In this document: positions 1 to 6,695 of the stretch, in pieces
Numbering within the stretch: the first letter of the stretch is position 1
Layout: every line of letters starts with the position of its first letter
From: an uncultured Aliiroseovarius sp.
Lineage (GTDB): Bacteria; Pseudomonadota; Alphaproteobacteria; Rhodobacterales; Rhodobacteraceae
NCBI GenBank assembly: GCA_938023895.1
Contig: CALJDH010000209.1
Location: forward strand, 1-6,695
Length of the DNA: 6,695 bases
Direction of reading: 5' to 3'
The notes under the pieces: model-generated
What the model was told of the DNA's origin: nothing
The model's database searches: none
The model's input: the letters and a program-made list of their open reading frames with translations, nothing else
Translations under genes and position numbers: made by a program

Positions 1-1379
1 TCATAGCCAAGGAATTCGGTCACGCCGTTCTGCTCGGCCAGATCGAACCAGATGGTCGCATCCGCTGCTTCGCCCGACCCGGACCACGCAGCGCGCGCGC
101 GTGCTTTCTGCTCTTCCATGGCAGCGTCGAAGCCGGGCTGATCCACGCCCAGACCCTTTTCGCGCAGCGCGTCCTGCGTCAGGTCCAATGGGAAGCCATA
201 GGTATCGTAGAGTTTGAACGCGGTTTCACCGGGAAGGTCCGTGCCTTCGGCCAGACCGGACACTTCATCGTCCAGCAGCTTCAAGCCGCGATCCAGCGTC
301 TTCTTGAACCGGGTTTCTTCGTTCAGCAGCGTCTCTTCGATCATCATCTGACCGCGGCTGAGTTCCGGATAGGCCTGCCCCATCTGGGCCACCAGTTCCG
401 GCACCAGACGGTGCATGACCGGATCTTTCGCGCCCAACAGATGCGCATGACGCATAGCGCGGCGCATGATGCGGCGCAGCACATAGCCTCGGCCTTCGTT
501 CGACGGCATCACGCCATCCGCAATCAGGAACGATGTCGAGCGCAGGTGGTCCGCAATCACGCGATGATGCACGTTCTTATCACCATAGGGGTCCACGCCT
601 GTCGCATGAGCGGACGCCTCGATCAGCGATTTAAACAAGTCGGTGTCATAGTTGTCATGGCTGCCCTGCAGCAGCGCGCCGATGCGTTCCAGCCCCATGC
701 CGGTGTCAATTGACTGCATGTCCAGATCGACCATCGAGCCGTCTTCGAACTGCTCGTTCTGCATGAACACAATGTTCCAGATCTCGATGAAACGGTCGCC
801 GTCTTCCTCAGGCGAACCCGGAGGGCCACCCCAGATGTGCTCGCCGTGGTCATAGAAGATCTCGGTGCACGGACCGCAGGGGCCGGTCGGGCCCATCTGC
901 CAGAAGTTATCAGACGTGGCGATGCGGATAATCCGATCTTCGGGTACGCCAAGGCTTTTCCAGATGTCAAACGCTTCGTCATCCGTGTGATACACCGTGA
1001 CATAGAGACGTTCCTTCGGAATCCCGAATTCCTTGGTGATCAGGTTCCAGGCAAAGGGAATGGCTTCTTTCTTGAAGTAGTCGCCAAAGCTGAAGTTTCC
1101 CAGCATCTCGAAGAACGTGTGGTGACGCGCCGTGTAGCCCACGTTGTCCAGATCATTGTGCTTGCCGCCCGCGCGCACACATTTCTGCGCCGTCGTCGCA
1201 CGTACATAGTCGCGTTTTTCCACCCCAGTGAAGAGGTTTTTGAACTGCACCATGCCCGAGTTCACGAACATCAGCGTCGGGTCGTTTCGCGGCACCAGCG
1301 GAGAGCTGTCCACAATCGTGTGCCCTTCGCGTTCAAAATAGTTCAGAAAAGTCGAACGGATATCGTTGAGGCTGGCCAT
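1..1379 (-). CDS. alaS: Alanine--tRNA ligase (AlaRS), N-terminal part, cut by the window edge
   Basis: This class II aminoacyl-tRNA synthetase joins alanine to tRNA-Ala in the cytoplasm, using ATP. About 459 codons are visible, roughly half of the usual ~880 residues. The reading runs off the left edge without a stop, so this is a partial gene and not a broken one. The protein begins [15 protein letters not shown], as AlaRS proteins do. The core shows [10 protein letters not shown] (about 34-43), the motif 2 region [14 protein letters not shown] (about 85-98), [11 protein letters not shown] (about 163-173) and motif 3 GMGLERIG (227-234). The visible part ends in TEFLGY, just past the tRNA-recognition region. 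The editing and C-Ala domains lie outside the window. The ATG at 1379 has only a weak purine-rich stretch (GAGACGAGAC) as ribosome site. The leader (1380-1468) holds no T-box and no convincing -10/-35 pair. The gene is separated from recA by a terminator, so it probably has its own promoter. Confidence 0.97.
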   Translation of the reverse strand, partial: MASLNDIRSTFLNYFEREGHTIVDSSPLVPRNDPTLMFVNSGMVQFKNLFTGVEKRDYVRATTAQKCVRAGGKHNDLDNVGYTARHHTFFEMLGNFSFGDYFKKEAIPFAWNLITKEFGIPKERLYVTVYHTDDEAFDIWKSLGVPEDRIIRIATSDNFWQMGPTGPCGPCTEIFYDHGEHIWGGPPGSPEEDGDRFIEIWNIVFMQNEQFEDGSMVDLDMQSIDTGMGLERIGALLQGSHDNYDTDLFKSLIEASAHATGVDPYGDKNVHHRVIADHLRSTSFLIADGVMPSNEGRGYVLRRIMRRAMRHAHLLGAKDPVMHRLVPELVAQMGQAYPELSRGQMMIEETLLNEETRFKKTLDRGLKLLDDEVSGLAEGTDLPGETAFKLYDTYGFPLDLTQDALREKGLGVDQPGFDAAMEEQKARARAAWSGSGEAADATIWFDLAEQNGVTEFLGY

Positions 1380-1468
1380 TTTGTCTCGTCTCTTAAGCGC
1401 TGTCGGTTTCGTTTACCCTTGCGCGCGCGTGCTGTCCACAGCGTCTAGCACCTCAGGCAGGCTCAAAG

Positions 1469-1497
1469 AAAAAAGGACCGGCCGGGGCCAGTCCTTT
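1469..1497 (-). terminator. Intrinsic terminator of recA
   Basis: Read on the minus strand, this begins about 20 bases past the recA stop. It is AAAGGACTGGCC, then CC, then GGCCGGTCC followed by six T. The arms pair over about 8-9 positions with one T-G wobble and a tight loop. The preceding AAA can extend the stem into the T-run. A GC-rich stem directly followed by a U-run is the classic Rho-independent form. The plus-strand reading has only three T after the stem, so it should work mainly for recA. Confidence 0.88.
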
Positions 1498-1517
1498 GAT
1501 CAAATTATCGGGGGATA

Positions 1518-2594
1518 TTAGGCCTCAAGCAGCCCGTCATCATCCTCGCCCTTCTCATGCTCTGGCATATCGAAATCCAGACCGTGGGCTGCGCGGATCT
1601 TGTCTTCGATCTCAAGCGCAGTACGCTTGTGTTCGCGCAGATAGTTCTTGGCGTTCTCGCGCCCCTGCCCGATCCGTTCGTCACCATAGCTAAACCATGA
1701 GCCTGACTTCTCGACCACGCCAGCCTTAACGCCAAGGTCCAGAAGCTCGCCCATTTTCGAGATCCCTTCGCCATACATGATGTCGAATTCAACCTGTTTG
1801 AACGGCGGGGCCACCTTGTTCTTCACGACCTTCACGCGGGTGGCGTTGCCGACCACCTCGTCACGGTCCTTAATCGCGCCGATGCGGCGGATGTCCAGAC
1901 GGACCGAGCTGTAGAATTTCAGCGCGTTGCCGCCGGTGGTGGTTTCGGGGCTGCCGAACATCACGCCGATCTTCATACGGATCTGGTTGATGAAAATCAC
2001 CATGCAGTTGGAACGTGCAATCGACGAAGTCAGTTTACGCATGGCCTGGCTCATCAAGCGGGCTTGAACGCCGACATTGCTGTCTCCCATGTCGCCTTCC
2101 AGCTCGGATTTCGGCGTCAGTGCGGCGACCGAGTCGACCACAACCATATTCACAGCACCCGAACGCACCAGAGTGTCGACAATTTCCAACGCTTGCTCGC
2201 CAGTGTCGGGTTGCGAAATCAGCAGCTCGTCCAGATCAACGCCCAATTTCTTGGCGTAAAGCGGGTCCAGCGCGTGTTCCGCGTCCACAAACGCACACAC
2301 GCCACCCTTTTTCTGTTCCTCGGCAACACAGTGCAGTGTCAACGTCGTCTTACCCGAGCTTTCCGGGCCATAAATCTCCACGATCCGGCCCTTCGGCAGA
2401 CCGCCAATCCCAAGTGCAATGTCCAGTCCCAGCGAACCGGTCGAGGTGCTTTCAATCTCGGCCACCGGATTGTCCGCGCCAAGTTTCATGATCGAGCCTT
2501 TGCCGAACTGACGTTCGATCTGAGCCAGCGCGCTGTCGAGCGCTTTTTGCTTGTCGCTGTCTTTCTTCATCTGAAAAATATCCGCTGTTGCCAT
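1518..2594 (-). CDS. recA: Recombinase RecA
   Basis: RecA is the DNA-dependent ATPase that forms filaments on single-stranded DNA, drives strand exchange in homologous recombination, and triggers LexA self-cleavage in the SOS response. The 358-residue length is normal. Visible motifs are Walker [10 protein letters not shown] (76-84, Lys82), the catalytic Glu in FVDAEH (Glu106), Walker B MVVVDS (150-155, Asp154), and the DNA-binding L2 loop region starting [14 protein letters not shown] (214-227). The tail is acidic ([14 protein letters not shown]), as is usual. The ATG at 2594 has a good ribosome site, GAGGG at 2601-2605, six bases upstream. An exact SOS box lies about 50 bases upstream of the start and a terminator follows the stop, so recA looks like a single-gene, LexA-controlled unit. 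No key residue is missing. Confidence 0.99.
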   Translation of the reverse strand: MATADIFQMKKDSDKQKALDSALAQIERQFGKGSIMKLGADNPVAEIESTSTGSLGLDIALGIGGLPKGRIVEIYGPESSGKTTLTLHCVAEEQKKGGVCAFVDAEHALDPLYAKKLGVDLDELLISQPDTGEQALEIVDTLVRSGAVNMVVVDSVAALTPKSELEGDMGDSNVGVQARLMSQAMRKLTSSIARSNCMVIFINQIRMKIGVMFGSPETTTGGNALKFYSSVRLDIRRIGAIKDRDEVVGNATRVKVVKNKVAPPFKQVEFDIMYGEGISKMGELLDLGVKAGVVEKSGSWFSYGDERIGQGRENAKNYLREHKRTALEIEDKIRAAHGLDFDMPEHEKGEDDDGLLEA

Positions 2595-2645
2595 CTCTTG
2601 CCCTCACTTATTCCACACCCGCCTGCATGCGGCAATCACAGGATT

Positions 2646-2660
2646 GTTCCCGTCTTGTTC
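2646..2660 (-). promoter_or_regulatory. SOS box (LexA operator) of recA
   Basis: The plus strand reads GTTC CCGTCTT GTTC; the minus strand reads GAAC-N7-GAAC. This matches all eight fixed bases of the direct-repeat LexA operator known from alphaproteobacteria, which differs from the E. coli palindrome. It lies 51-66 bases upstream of the recA start, just downstream of the proposed -10. Bound LexA there would block RNA polymerase. The assignment rests on the exact motif and its place before recA. Confidence 0.9.
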
Positions 2661-2669
2661 TCACTTCAC

Positions 2670-2698
2670 TGTATGAGTACAAAAAAGGAACAATTCAA
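2670..2698 (-). promoter_or_regulatory. Possible sigma-70-type promoter of recA
   Basis: On the minus strand TTGAAT (2698-2693) could be a -35 element and CATACA (2675-2670) a -10 element, with a 17-base spacer. An A/T-rich stretch with GGAAAAAC lies upstream of the -35. The start of transcription would fall near 2663, with the SOS box right after it. The -10 is a poor match to TATAAT, and TTGTTC slightly downstream is a rival -35. This is inference from spacing and position only. Confidence 0.4.
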
Positions 2699-2794
2699 GT
2701 AAAGTTTTTCCTATTCGTGAGCCTACGATCGAAGAGTAACCAAGTTCTTAACGCCAAATAGATTTATACACAGGGGTAGCCTGCGAAGATATTT

Positions 2795-2816
2795 CGTATC
2801 TATTCAATGTGATACG
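2795..2816. repeat. Short inverted repeat in the cckA-recA gap
   Basis: CGTATC and GATACG form six-base arms around a ten-base spacer, about 40 bases past the cckA stop. On the minus strand the stem is followed by AAATAT and not by a T-run, so it is a poor intrinsic terminator. It might be a weak transcript-end structure, a protein site, or chance. The rest of the 261-base gap (2595-2855) is AT-rich and, apart from the recA promoter and SOS box, shows no gene or known site. Confidence 0.25.
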
Positions 2817-2855
2817 ACGCATACCAAACGCAACTGATTTGTTCCACAAGTGCTC

Positions 2856-5237
2856 TTAGTGTATCTGATTATTCACAGTAGCGGTCAAATCCGTCAGAGA
2901 GAATGGCTTTGGCAGAAAGACCGAGTTTGGAATACGGGCCTGATGGTCCGACACCGAATCCTCGGCATATCCAGACATGAAAACCACCCGCACCCCGGGG
3001 CGATCTTCAAGCGCCTGCGTCACCCAAGTCGGGCCGTCCATTCCAGGCATGATCACATCCGTGACAAACACATCTACATTAAGCGCTGTGTCTTCAAGAA
3101 CCTGCAAGGCTTGCTCGGCGCAGTCAGCCTCAAGAACGGTAAACCCACGCATACGAAGCGCGCGCGACGCAAAGGCCCGGACCGGGGCTTCATCTTCGAC
3201 CAAGAGGACCACCCCCCCGGCTTCGGCATCCGATTGCGCAGGCTGAGGAGATACTGTCGACGAGTCGAGGGCCATGTCGAGTTCTGACAGCGGCGCGTCC
3301 AGCGTGGGGGGCTGATCTGCCACCTCCGCGTCGTCGTCTGGCAGATCAAGTTCCCGGCTAGCCGGGAAGTAAAGCGTAAACGTCGTGCCCTGCCCCGGCA
3401 GCGAGTCGACGAAGATGTATCCGCCCATCTGCTTCACGATACCATAGGCCATCGACAAGCCAAGCCCGGTGCCCTTGCCCGCCTTCTTGGTAGTAAAGAA
3501 CGGCTCGAAAATTTTACCCATTTTGTCTGCTGGAATCCCCGTGCCCTCGTCAATCACACGGATGGCGACGTAGTCGCCGGGCGGTACACTGGCACGGTCG
3601 CGCTGCAGGGCTGTTTCTAAAAACACATTGCGCGTCTCGACGCGGATCGTGCCTCCATCCTGCATTGCATCCCGCGCGTTCACCACGAGGTTCATAATCA
3701 CCTGATCCAGTTGTCTACGATCTGCTCGAATTGGCTGAAGTTCCGCATCATGATCCAGTTGAAGCATGATCTTCTCGCCCACCAGTCGGTTCAGAAGGTG
3801 GGTCAGATCCGCAAGTGACTCGGTTAGCAACAACTTTACAGGCCGCAAGGTCTGCTTGCGCGAGAATGCCAAAAGCTGACGTACCAAGGCAGCTGCGCGA
3901 TTGGCGTTTTGAATGATCTGAGACAGGTCGGAATAAGCCGGATCCTTTTCGTCCCGCCCCATCATCAGAAGATCGCAATGTCCAGAAATTGCGGTCAGCA
4001 AGTTATTGAAATCATGGGCAACACCGCCGGCAAGCTGGCCGATCGCCTCCATCTTCTGGCTTTGCACGAACTGGGCTTCCAGCGATTTTAGTTCGGTCGC
4101 GTCCTGCAGAACGGCCACCAAGGCGGTACTGTTTTCCTCGCTAATCTGAGCCAGTGAGATCTGGATAAAGACATCTTCATCTGTCCGTGTTGCACGGACA
4201 ATCTCAGAGCGCCCAAGATGCCGCCCGGCATGAGCCTCGCGCAGCCATTCGGACACAGGACGACCAAGCCCTTCAACCTGATTTGCCATCAGCGATCCAA
4301 TCGCGTCCTTGTCCCCCAACAGATCGCGCGCACGGCGATTGGCCATGGTGATGCGCCCTCCTAGATCAAGCTTCAACAGTGGAACCGGTAGACCATCGAT
4401 AAAGGCCCATTCGTCGGCTGACAGCTCAGGCGCCGAGCTTGGTGGCAACAGATAAAGCTCTCGACGCCCTGCTGAGGTCGGCAGCTCGCATACCAAGGCA
4501 GGAACTGGCCCGTCGCGGCCTGACACCTGCATGATCGTGCCCGGTTGAATTGGAAAATCGGTGAAAATCCGATCAAGTGTGGTTTCGCGCCCCCCCAACA
4601 GGTTCCGCGCCGCTTCGTTCATAAACAGTATGGTTCCGGTTTTCGAAGCCGTCATCATCGGAAGGCCGATATGTTCACCCCCGCGCAGTCCTGCCCCTGA
4701 CGAGGACTGCTGATCTAACCGCCAAAGAAATCCACTTTCTTCAACAAGGTGGATCTGAACTCGAACTCGCCCGTGTGACGTGTTCACCTCTTCCGAGGCG
4801 TGTCCCAGGGCCTGAGCGCGGCTCTGCAATCCATAGAGCACCGAGGCCGGTGCCGCATAAAAGTCCGCCAGCTGCATCGACAGTGCGCTGTCTGACGCCC
4901 CACCAGATATCCGTTTCGCTGCTGTATTTCGATAGATTACCGCGCCCTCAGCATCTGTAAGAAAAGCTGCAGCCTTGTCATTTTCGAATAGGGCCGTCAG
5001 CGATGATGTCAGCCGATCTCGGCGAAGTTTCTGCAGCAGATAAAGCCCACCAATCATCGCAGCCAAGCTGACAAAAGCCAATCCTGTCAGTATCAGGCCA
5101 AGCCCGACCTTGGGAGACGAAACCATCCAAGATGCCCCCAAAAACGCGGCACCGATCGCCATCAACAGCAATGTTCTGGGCGCAAGGCGCAACGCAACAA
5201 GAGCAAACGGATGCGTCGTAAAGGCAAGAGACTGCAC
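2856..5237 (-). CDS. cckA: Hybrid sensor histidine kinase/response regulator of the CckA type
   Basis: CckA is the membrane kinase/phosphatase at the top of the CckA-ChpT-CtrA phosphorelay. The relay governs the cell cycle in Caulobacter, and motility and gene transfer agents in Rhodobacterales. The 793-residue protein has two membrane helices (about 22-40 and 45-68) and PAS-like regions (about 80-175, 190-265 and 275-385). The HisKA domain carries the H-box GGVAHDFNN (phospho-acceptor His408). The ATPase domain has the N-box (Asn516, Asn520), G1 DEGTG (563-567), FEPFFTTK and G2 GKGTGLGLS (587-595). An acidic, Pro-rich linker (about 627-673) leads to a receiver with EDE (681-683), phospho-acceptor Asp727, Ser755 and Lys777. 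All catalytic residues are present. The GTG at 5237 is chosen because AAGGA lies six bases upstream and an in-frame TGA sits just before it. The name rests on domain order and the recA/alaS context. An orphan kinase of the same build is the alternative, but less likely. Confidence 0.93.
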   Translation of the reverse strand: MQSLAFTTHPFALVALRLAPRTLLLMAIGAAFLGASWMVSSPKVGLGLILTGLAFVSLAAMIGGLYLLQKLRRDRLTSSLTALFENDKAAAFLTDAEGAVIYRNTAAKRISGGASDSALSMQLADFYAAPASVLYGLQSRAQALGHASEEVNTSHGRVRVQIHLVEESGFLWRLDQQSSSGAGLRGGEHIGLPMMTASKTGTILFMNEAARNLLGGRETTLDRIFTDFPIQPGTIMQVSGRDGPVPALVCELPTSAGRRELYLLPPSSAPELSADEWAFIDGLPVPLLKLDLGGRITMANRRARDLLGDKDAIGSLMANQVEGLGRPVSEWLREAHAGRHLGRSEIVRATRTDEDVFIQISLAQISEENSTALVAVLQDATELKSLEAQFVQSQKMEAIGQLAGGVAHDFNNLLTAISGHCDLLMMGRDEKDPAYSDLSQIIQNANRAAALVRQLLAFSRKQTLRPVKLLLTESLADLTHLLNRLVGEKIMLQLDHDAELQPIRADRRQLDQVIMNLVVNARDAMQDGGTIRVETRNVFLETALQRDRASVPPGDYVAIRVIDEGTGIPADKMGKIFEPFFTTKKAGKGTGLGLSMAYGIVKQMGGYIFVDSLPGQGTTFTLYFPASRELDLPDDDAEVADQPPTLDAPLSELDMALDSSTVSPQPAQSDAEAGGVVLLVEDEAPVRAFASRALRMRGFTVLEADCAEQALQVLEDTALNVDVFVTDVIMPGMDGPTWVTQALEDRPGVRVVFMSGYAEDSVSDHQARIPNSVFLPKPFSLTDLTATVNNQIH

Positions 5238-5243
5238 GATAGT

Positions 5244-5250
5244 TCCTTCT
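5244..5250 (-). promoter_or_regulatory. Ribosome binding site that fixes the GTG start of cckA
   Basis: The minus strand reads AGAAGGA, then six bases (ACTATC), then GTG. An in-frame TGA lies four codons upstream of that GTG, so no longer version is possible. No other start codon is as well placed, which supports the GTG. Confidence 0.75.
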
Positions 5251-5271
5251 CAGAAATCCCCTCTTTTCTGA
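5250..5271. repeat. Inverted repeat next to the cckA ribosome site
   Basis: TCAGAAA and TTTCTGA are seven-base perfect arms around an eight-base spacer (minus-strand AGAGGGGA). If transcribed, the stem-loop would end directly against the Shine-Dalgarno AGAAGGA and carry a second purine-rich stretch in its loop. It could instead be a DNA-binding site or chance. Arms and spacing are seen directly; a role is inference. Confidence 0.4.
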
Positions 5272-5280
5272 ATGAGGAGG

Positions 5281-5296
5281 GTTAATGCCCGATTAA
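5281..5296 (-). promoter_or_regulatory. CtrA-type binding site upstream of cckA
   Basis: The minus strand reads TTAA TCGGGCA TTAAC, an exact match to the CtrA consensus TTAA-N7-TTAAC. The centre lies about 52 bases upstream of the cckA GTG, in the only gap before that gene. I saw no other full site in the window. Since CckA ultimately phosphorylates CtrA through ChpT, this suggests feedback of CtrA on its own kinase. Whether it activates or represses depends on the start of transcription, which I could not place. Confidence 0.75.
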
Positions 5297-5303
5297 TGAA
5301 GGA

Positions 5304-5316
5304 AGGTAGACTACCT
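5304..5316. repeat. Perfect 13-base palindrome between rsmB and cckA
   Basis: AGGTAG-A-CTACCT has six-base perfect arms around one base. It lies 12 bases past the rsmB stop and 7 bases from the CtrA box. As RNA it could only form a five-base stem with a three-base loop, and on the minus strand TTCC follows instead of a T-run, so it is a weak terminator for rsmB. A dimeric regulator site is possible; no known regulator is recognised. Confidence 0.35.
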
Positions 5317-5327
5317 ATGATTGTTTT

Positions 5328-6497
5328 TTATTTGCCAGAATTGTGCATAAGTTGTGACACGTAAAATCCATCGCCGCCATCCAGTGGTGTAAATTGGCGT
5401 TCAGCCGTGATCAGGTAGCCATCACAATCACTTAGAAACGCCTGCACCTGATCCTGATTTTCGCTTCTCAGGACCGAGCAAGTGGCATAGGCCATCTGCC
5501 CGTCTTGTGTCAGATAGGATGGCATCGCGCGCAGGATGTCGCGCTGCGCAGACTGAATTGCAGCCAGCTTTTCAGGCGTCAAAAGCCACTTCCCATGTGG
5601 GGCACGGCGCCACGATCCGCTGCCGGAACACGGGGCGTCTGCCAGCACCAGATCGAAGCCCTTAAGCCCCTTCAGGTCATTGTGCCGGACGCGTTTGATC
5701 GAAACACCCGCTCGTTCGGCCCGTGCCGGGATGTCCTTCATCCGTTCCCACGACAGGTCATGCGCAGTCACATCCGCCCCCAGAGCGGCCATGGCCAGTG
5801 CCTTGCCGCCACCGCCGGCACAATAGTCCAGCACGCGCATGCCAGGCTTGATACCCAAGGTCTCGATGACCGCTTGGGATGCGGCGTCCTGAAGCTCGAC
5901 ATAGCCGTCCAGAAAGGCGCGCGAGGTTTTGATCTTGCGGGGGTTTTTAACAACTTCGAGCGCCGTGGATGCCAGCGTGGTCGGCTGCGTGTCGATCCCA
6001 TCCTCGGCCAGGATCGCTGCGGCCGTTTCGCGATCGCATTTCGCCAGATTGGCGCGTACGAACACGGGCGCCCGGTTACGCAGACTGTCCAGCACGGCGT
6101 CGGCATCCGACCCAAGGCTGCGATCGAACGCGGGCAACAGCCAGTCTGCGCAGTCCAGCGCCTGCGCGCGTGTCATCTGAGCCTCGACAGCCATTTCGGT
6201 GTTCTTCAACACTGCAGGCGCGTGACCTTCACCCGAGAACAGCTCTGCCGGATCCAGCCCCTGCCCGCGCAGAAGCCCGATCATCACGGCACGCCCATCG
6301 GTGCCACCGCCAAGAGCCTTAGAGGACGCCAACCGGCGCACCGCATCAAACACGTGATCGCGAATGGCGGCCCGGTCTTTCGAACCTGCAAACCGATGGC
6401 TGCGCGCCCAGCCGGTCAGAGCTTGCTCGACCGGTGTGCCGGACAAATAGCTGTCCAGCACCTCGATCGCGGCGGCCACGCGGGCTCCGGGTGTCAT
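5328..6497 (-). CDS. rsmB: RsmB/NOP-family SAM-dependent RNA (cytosine-5) methyltransferase
   Basis: This class I SAM-dependent enzyme is predicted to make 5-methylcytosine in RNA, in the RsmB (16S rRNA C967) branch. It has 389 residues against about 430 in E. coli RsmB. The N-terminus (1-140) with SKDRAAIRDHVFDAVRR (39-55) looks like the NusB-like fold of RsmB but is diverged. Then come GYVELQDAASQ (198-208), the SAM-binding motif I VLDYCAGGGGKALAMA (222-237), motif IV DAPCSGSGSWRR (287-298, Cys290) and motif VI ATCSVL (338-343, Cys340). The two cysteines are the release and catalytic residues of the m5C family. The C-terminus GDGFYVSQL (375-383) is typical. GGGGA lies seven bases before the ATG at 6497. 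The gene starts 21 bases after guaB with no terminator between them. The family is certain; the exact target base is inferred, and another m5C site is possible. Confidence 0.85.
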   Translation of the reverse strand: MTPGARVAAAIEVLDSYLSGTPVEQALTGWARSHRFAGSKDRAAIRDHVFDAVRRLASSKALGGGTDGRAVMIGLLRGQGLDPAELFSGEGHAPAVLKNTEMAVEAQMTRAQALDCADWLLPAFDRSLGSDADAVLDSLRNRAPVFVRANLAKCDRETAAAILAEDGIDTQPTTLASTALEVVKNPRKIKTSRAFLDGYVELQDAASQAVIETLGIKPGMRVLDYCAGGGGKALAMAALGADVTAHDLSWERMKDIPARAERAGVSIKRVRHNDLKGLKGFDLVLADAPCSGSGSWRRAPHGKWLLTPEKLAAIQSAQRDILRAMPSYLTQDGQMAYATCSVLRSENQDQVQAFLSDCDGYLITAERQFTPLDGGDGFYVSQLMHNSGK

Positions 6498-6518
6498 CGC
6501 AGGTTCCCCGTCACAGGC

Positions 6519-6695
<177 letters not shown>

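Noticed and set aside
1421..1433. Alternating GC tract (also seen near 91-104), possible Z-DNA
   Set aside because: Both are short. The copy near 91-104 encodes Ala/Arg codons of AlaRS, and such tracts are ordinary in GC-rich genomes.
1431..1442. Inverted repeat GCTGT-CC-ACAGC in the alaS leader
   Set aside because: Five-base arms with a two-base spacer are too short to support an operator or a riboswitch, and no T-box features surround it.
837..1448. Plus-strand open frame of 203 codons opposite alaS
   Set aside because: It is antisense to the conserved catalytic part of alaS, is rich in Arg, His and Val as shadow frames are, and shows no known motif or ribosome site.
2064..2702. Plus-strand open frame of 212 codons opposite recA and its promoter
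   Set aside because: It lies antisense to a certain recA, reads across the SOS box, and has a composition without any recognisable domain. Long antisense frames are common in GC-rich coding DNA.
2748..2751. TTAA half-site in the cckA-recA gap, possible CtrA site for recA
   Set aside because: The partner position at the correct spacing reads TAGA instead of TTAA, so there is no full site.
2841..2855. Second SOS-like box GTTC-N7-GCTC next to the cckA stop
   Set aside because: It has one mismatch, and such near-matches are expected several times by chance in a window this size. It is also far from the recA promoter.

Overview
The window is an ordinary piece of core chromosome from an alphaproteobacterium, most likely Rhodobacterales (Roseobacter group). 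The support is a hybrid histidine kinase of the CckA type, an exact alphaproteobacterial SOS box (GTTC-N7-GTTC) in front of recA, an exact CtrA-type box (TTAA-N7-TTAAC) in front of cckA, and GC-rich coding sequence. From memory, the order guaB, rsmB-like, cckA, recA, alaS also fits this group. The genus is not resolved.

All five genes lie on the minus strand, so transcription runs from high to low coordinates. At the right edge is the last part of guaB (IMP dehydrogenase). Its stop is 21 bases from the start of an rsmB/NOP-family RNA cytosine methyltransferase (6497 to 5328), and the two look like one operon. A 90-base gap follows with a CtrA box, a small palindrome, an inverted repeat and a Shine-Dalgarno sequence. 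It leads into cckA (5237 to 2856), which starts with GTG. Next is a 261-base AT-rich gap with a possible recA promoter and the LexA operator, then recA (2594 to 1518). A clear intrinsic terminator follows recA. After a leader of about 90 bases comes alaS, which starts at 1379 and runs off the left edge.

The genes cover translation (alaS, rsmB), purine synthesis (guaB), DNA repair (recA) and cell-cycle/developmental phosphorelay control (cckA). The regulatory DNA is the most informative part. The box ahead of cckA suggests that the response regulator CtrA feeds back on the kinase at the top of its own pathway. The next gene, recA, carries a textbook SOS operator. I found no mobile element, CRISPR array, tRNA, rRNA, defence system or clearly new system. 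Long plus-strand open frames are antisense shadows of the real genes.
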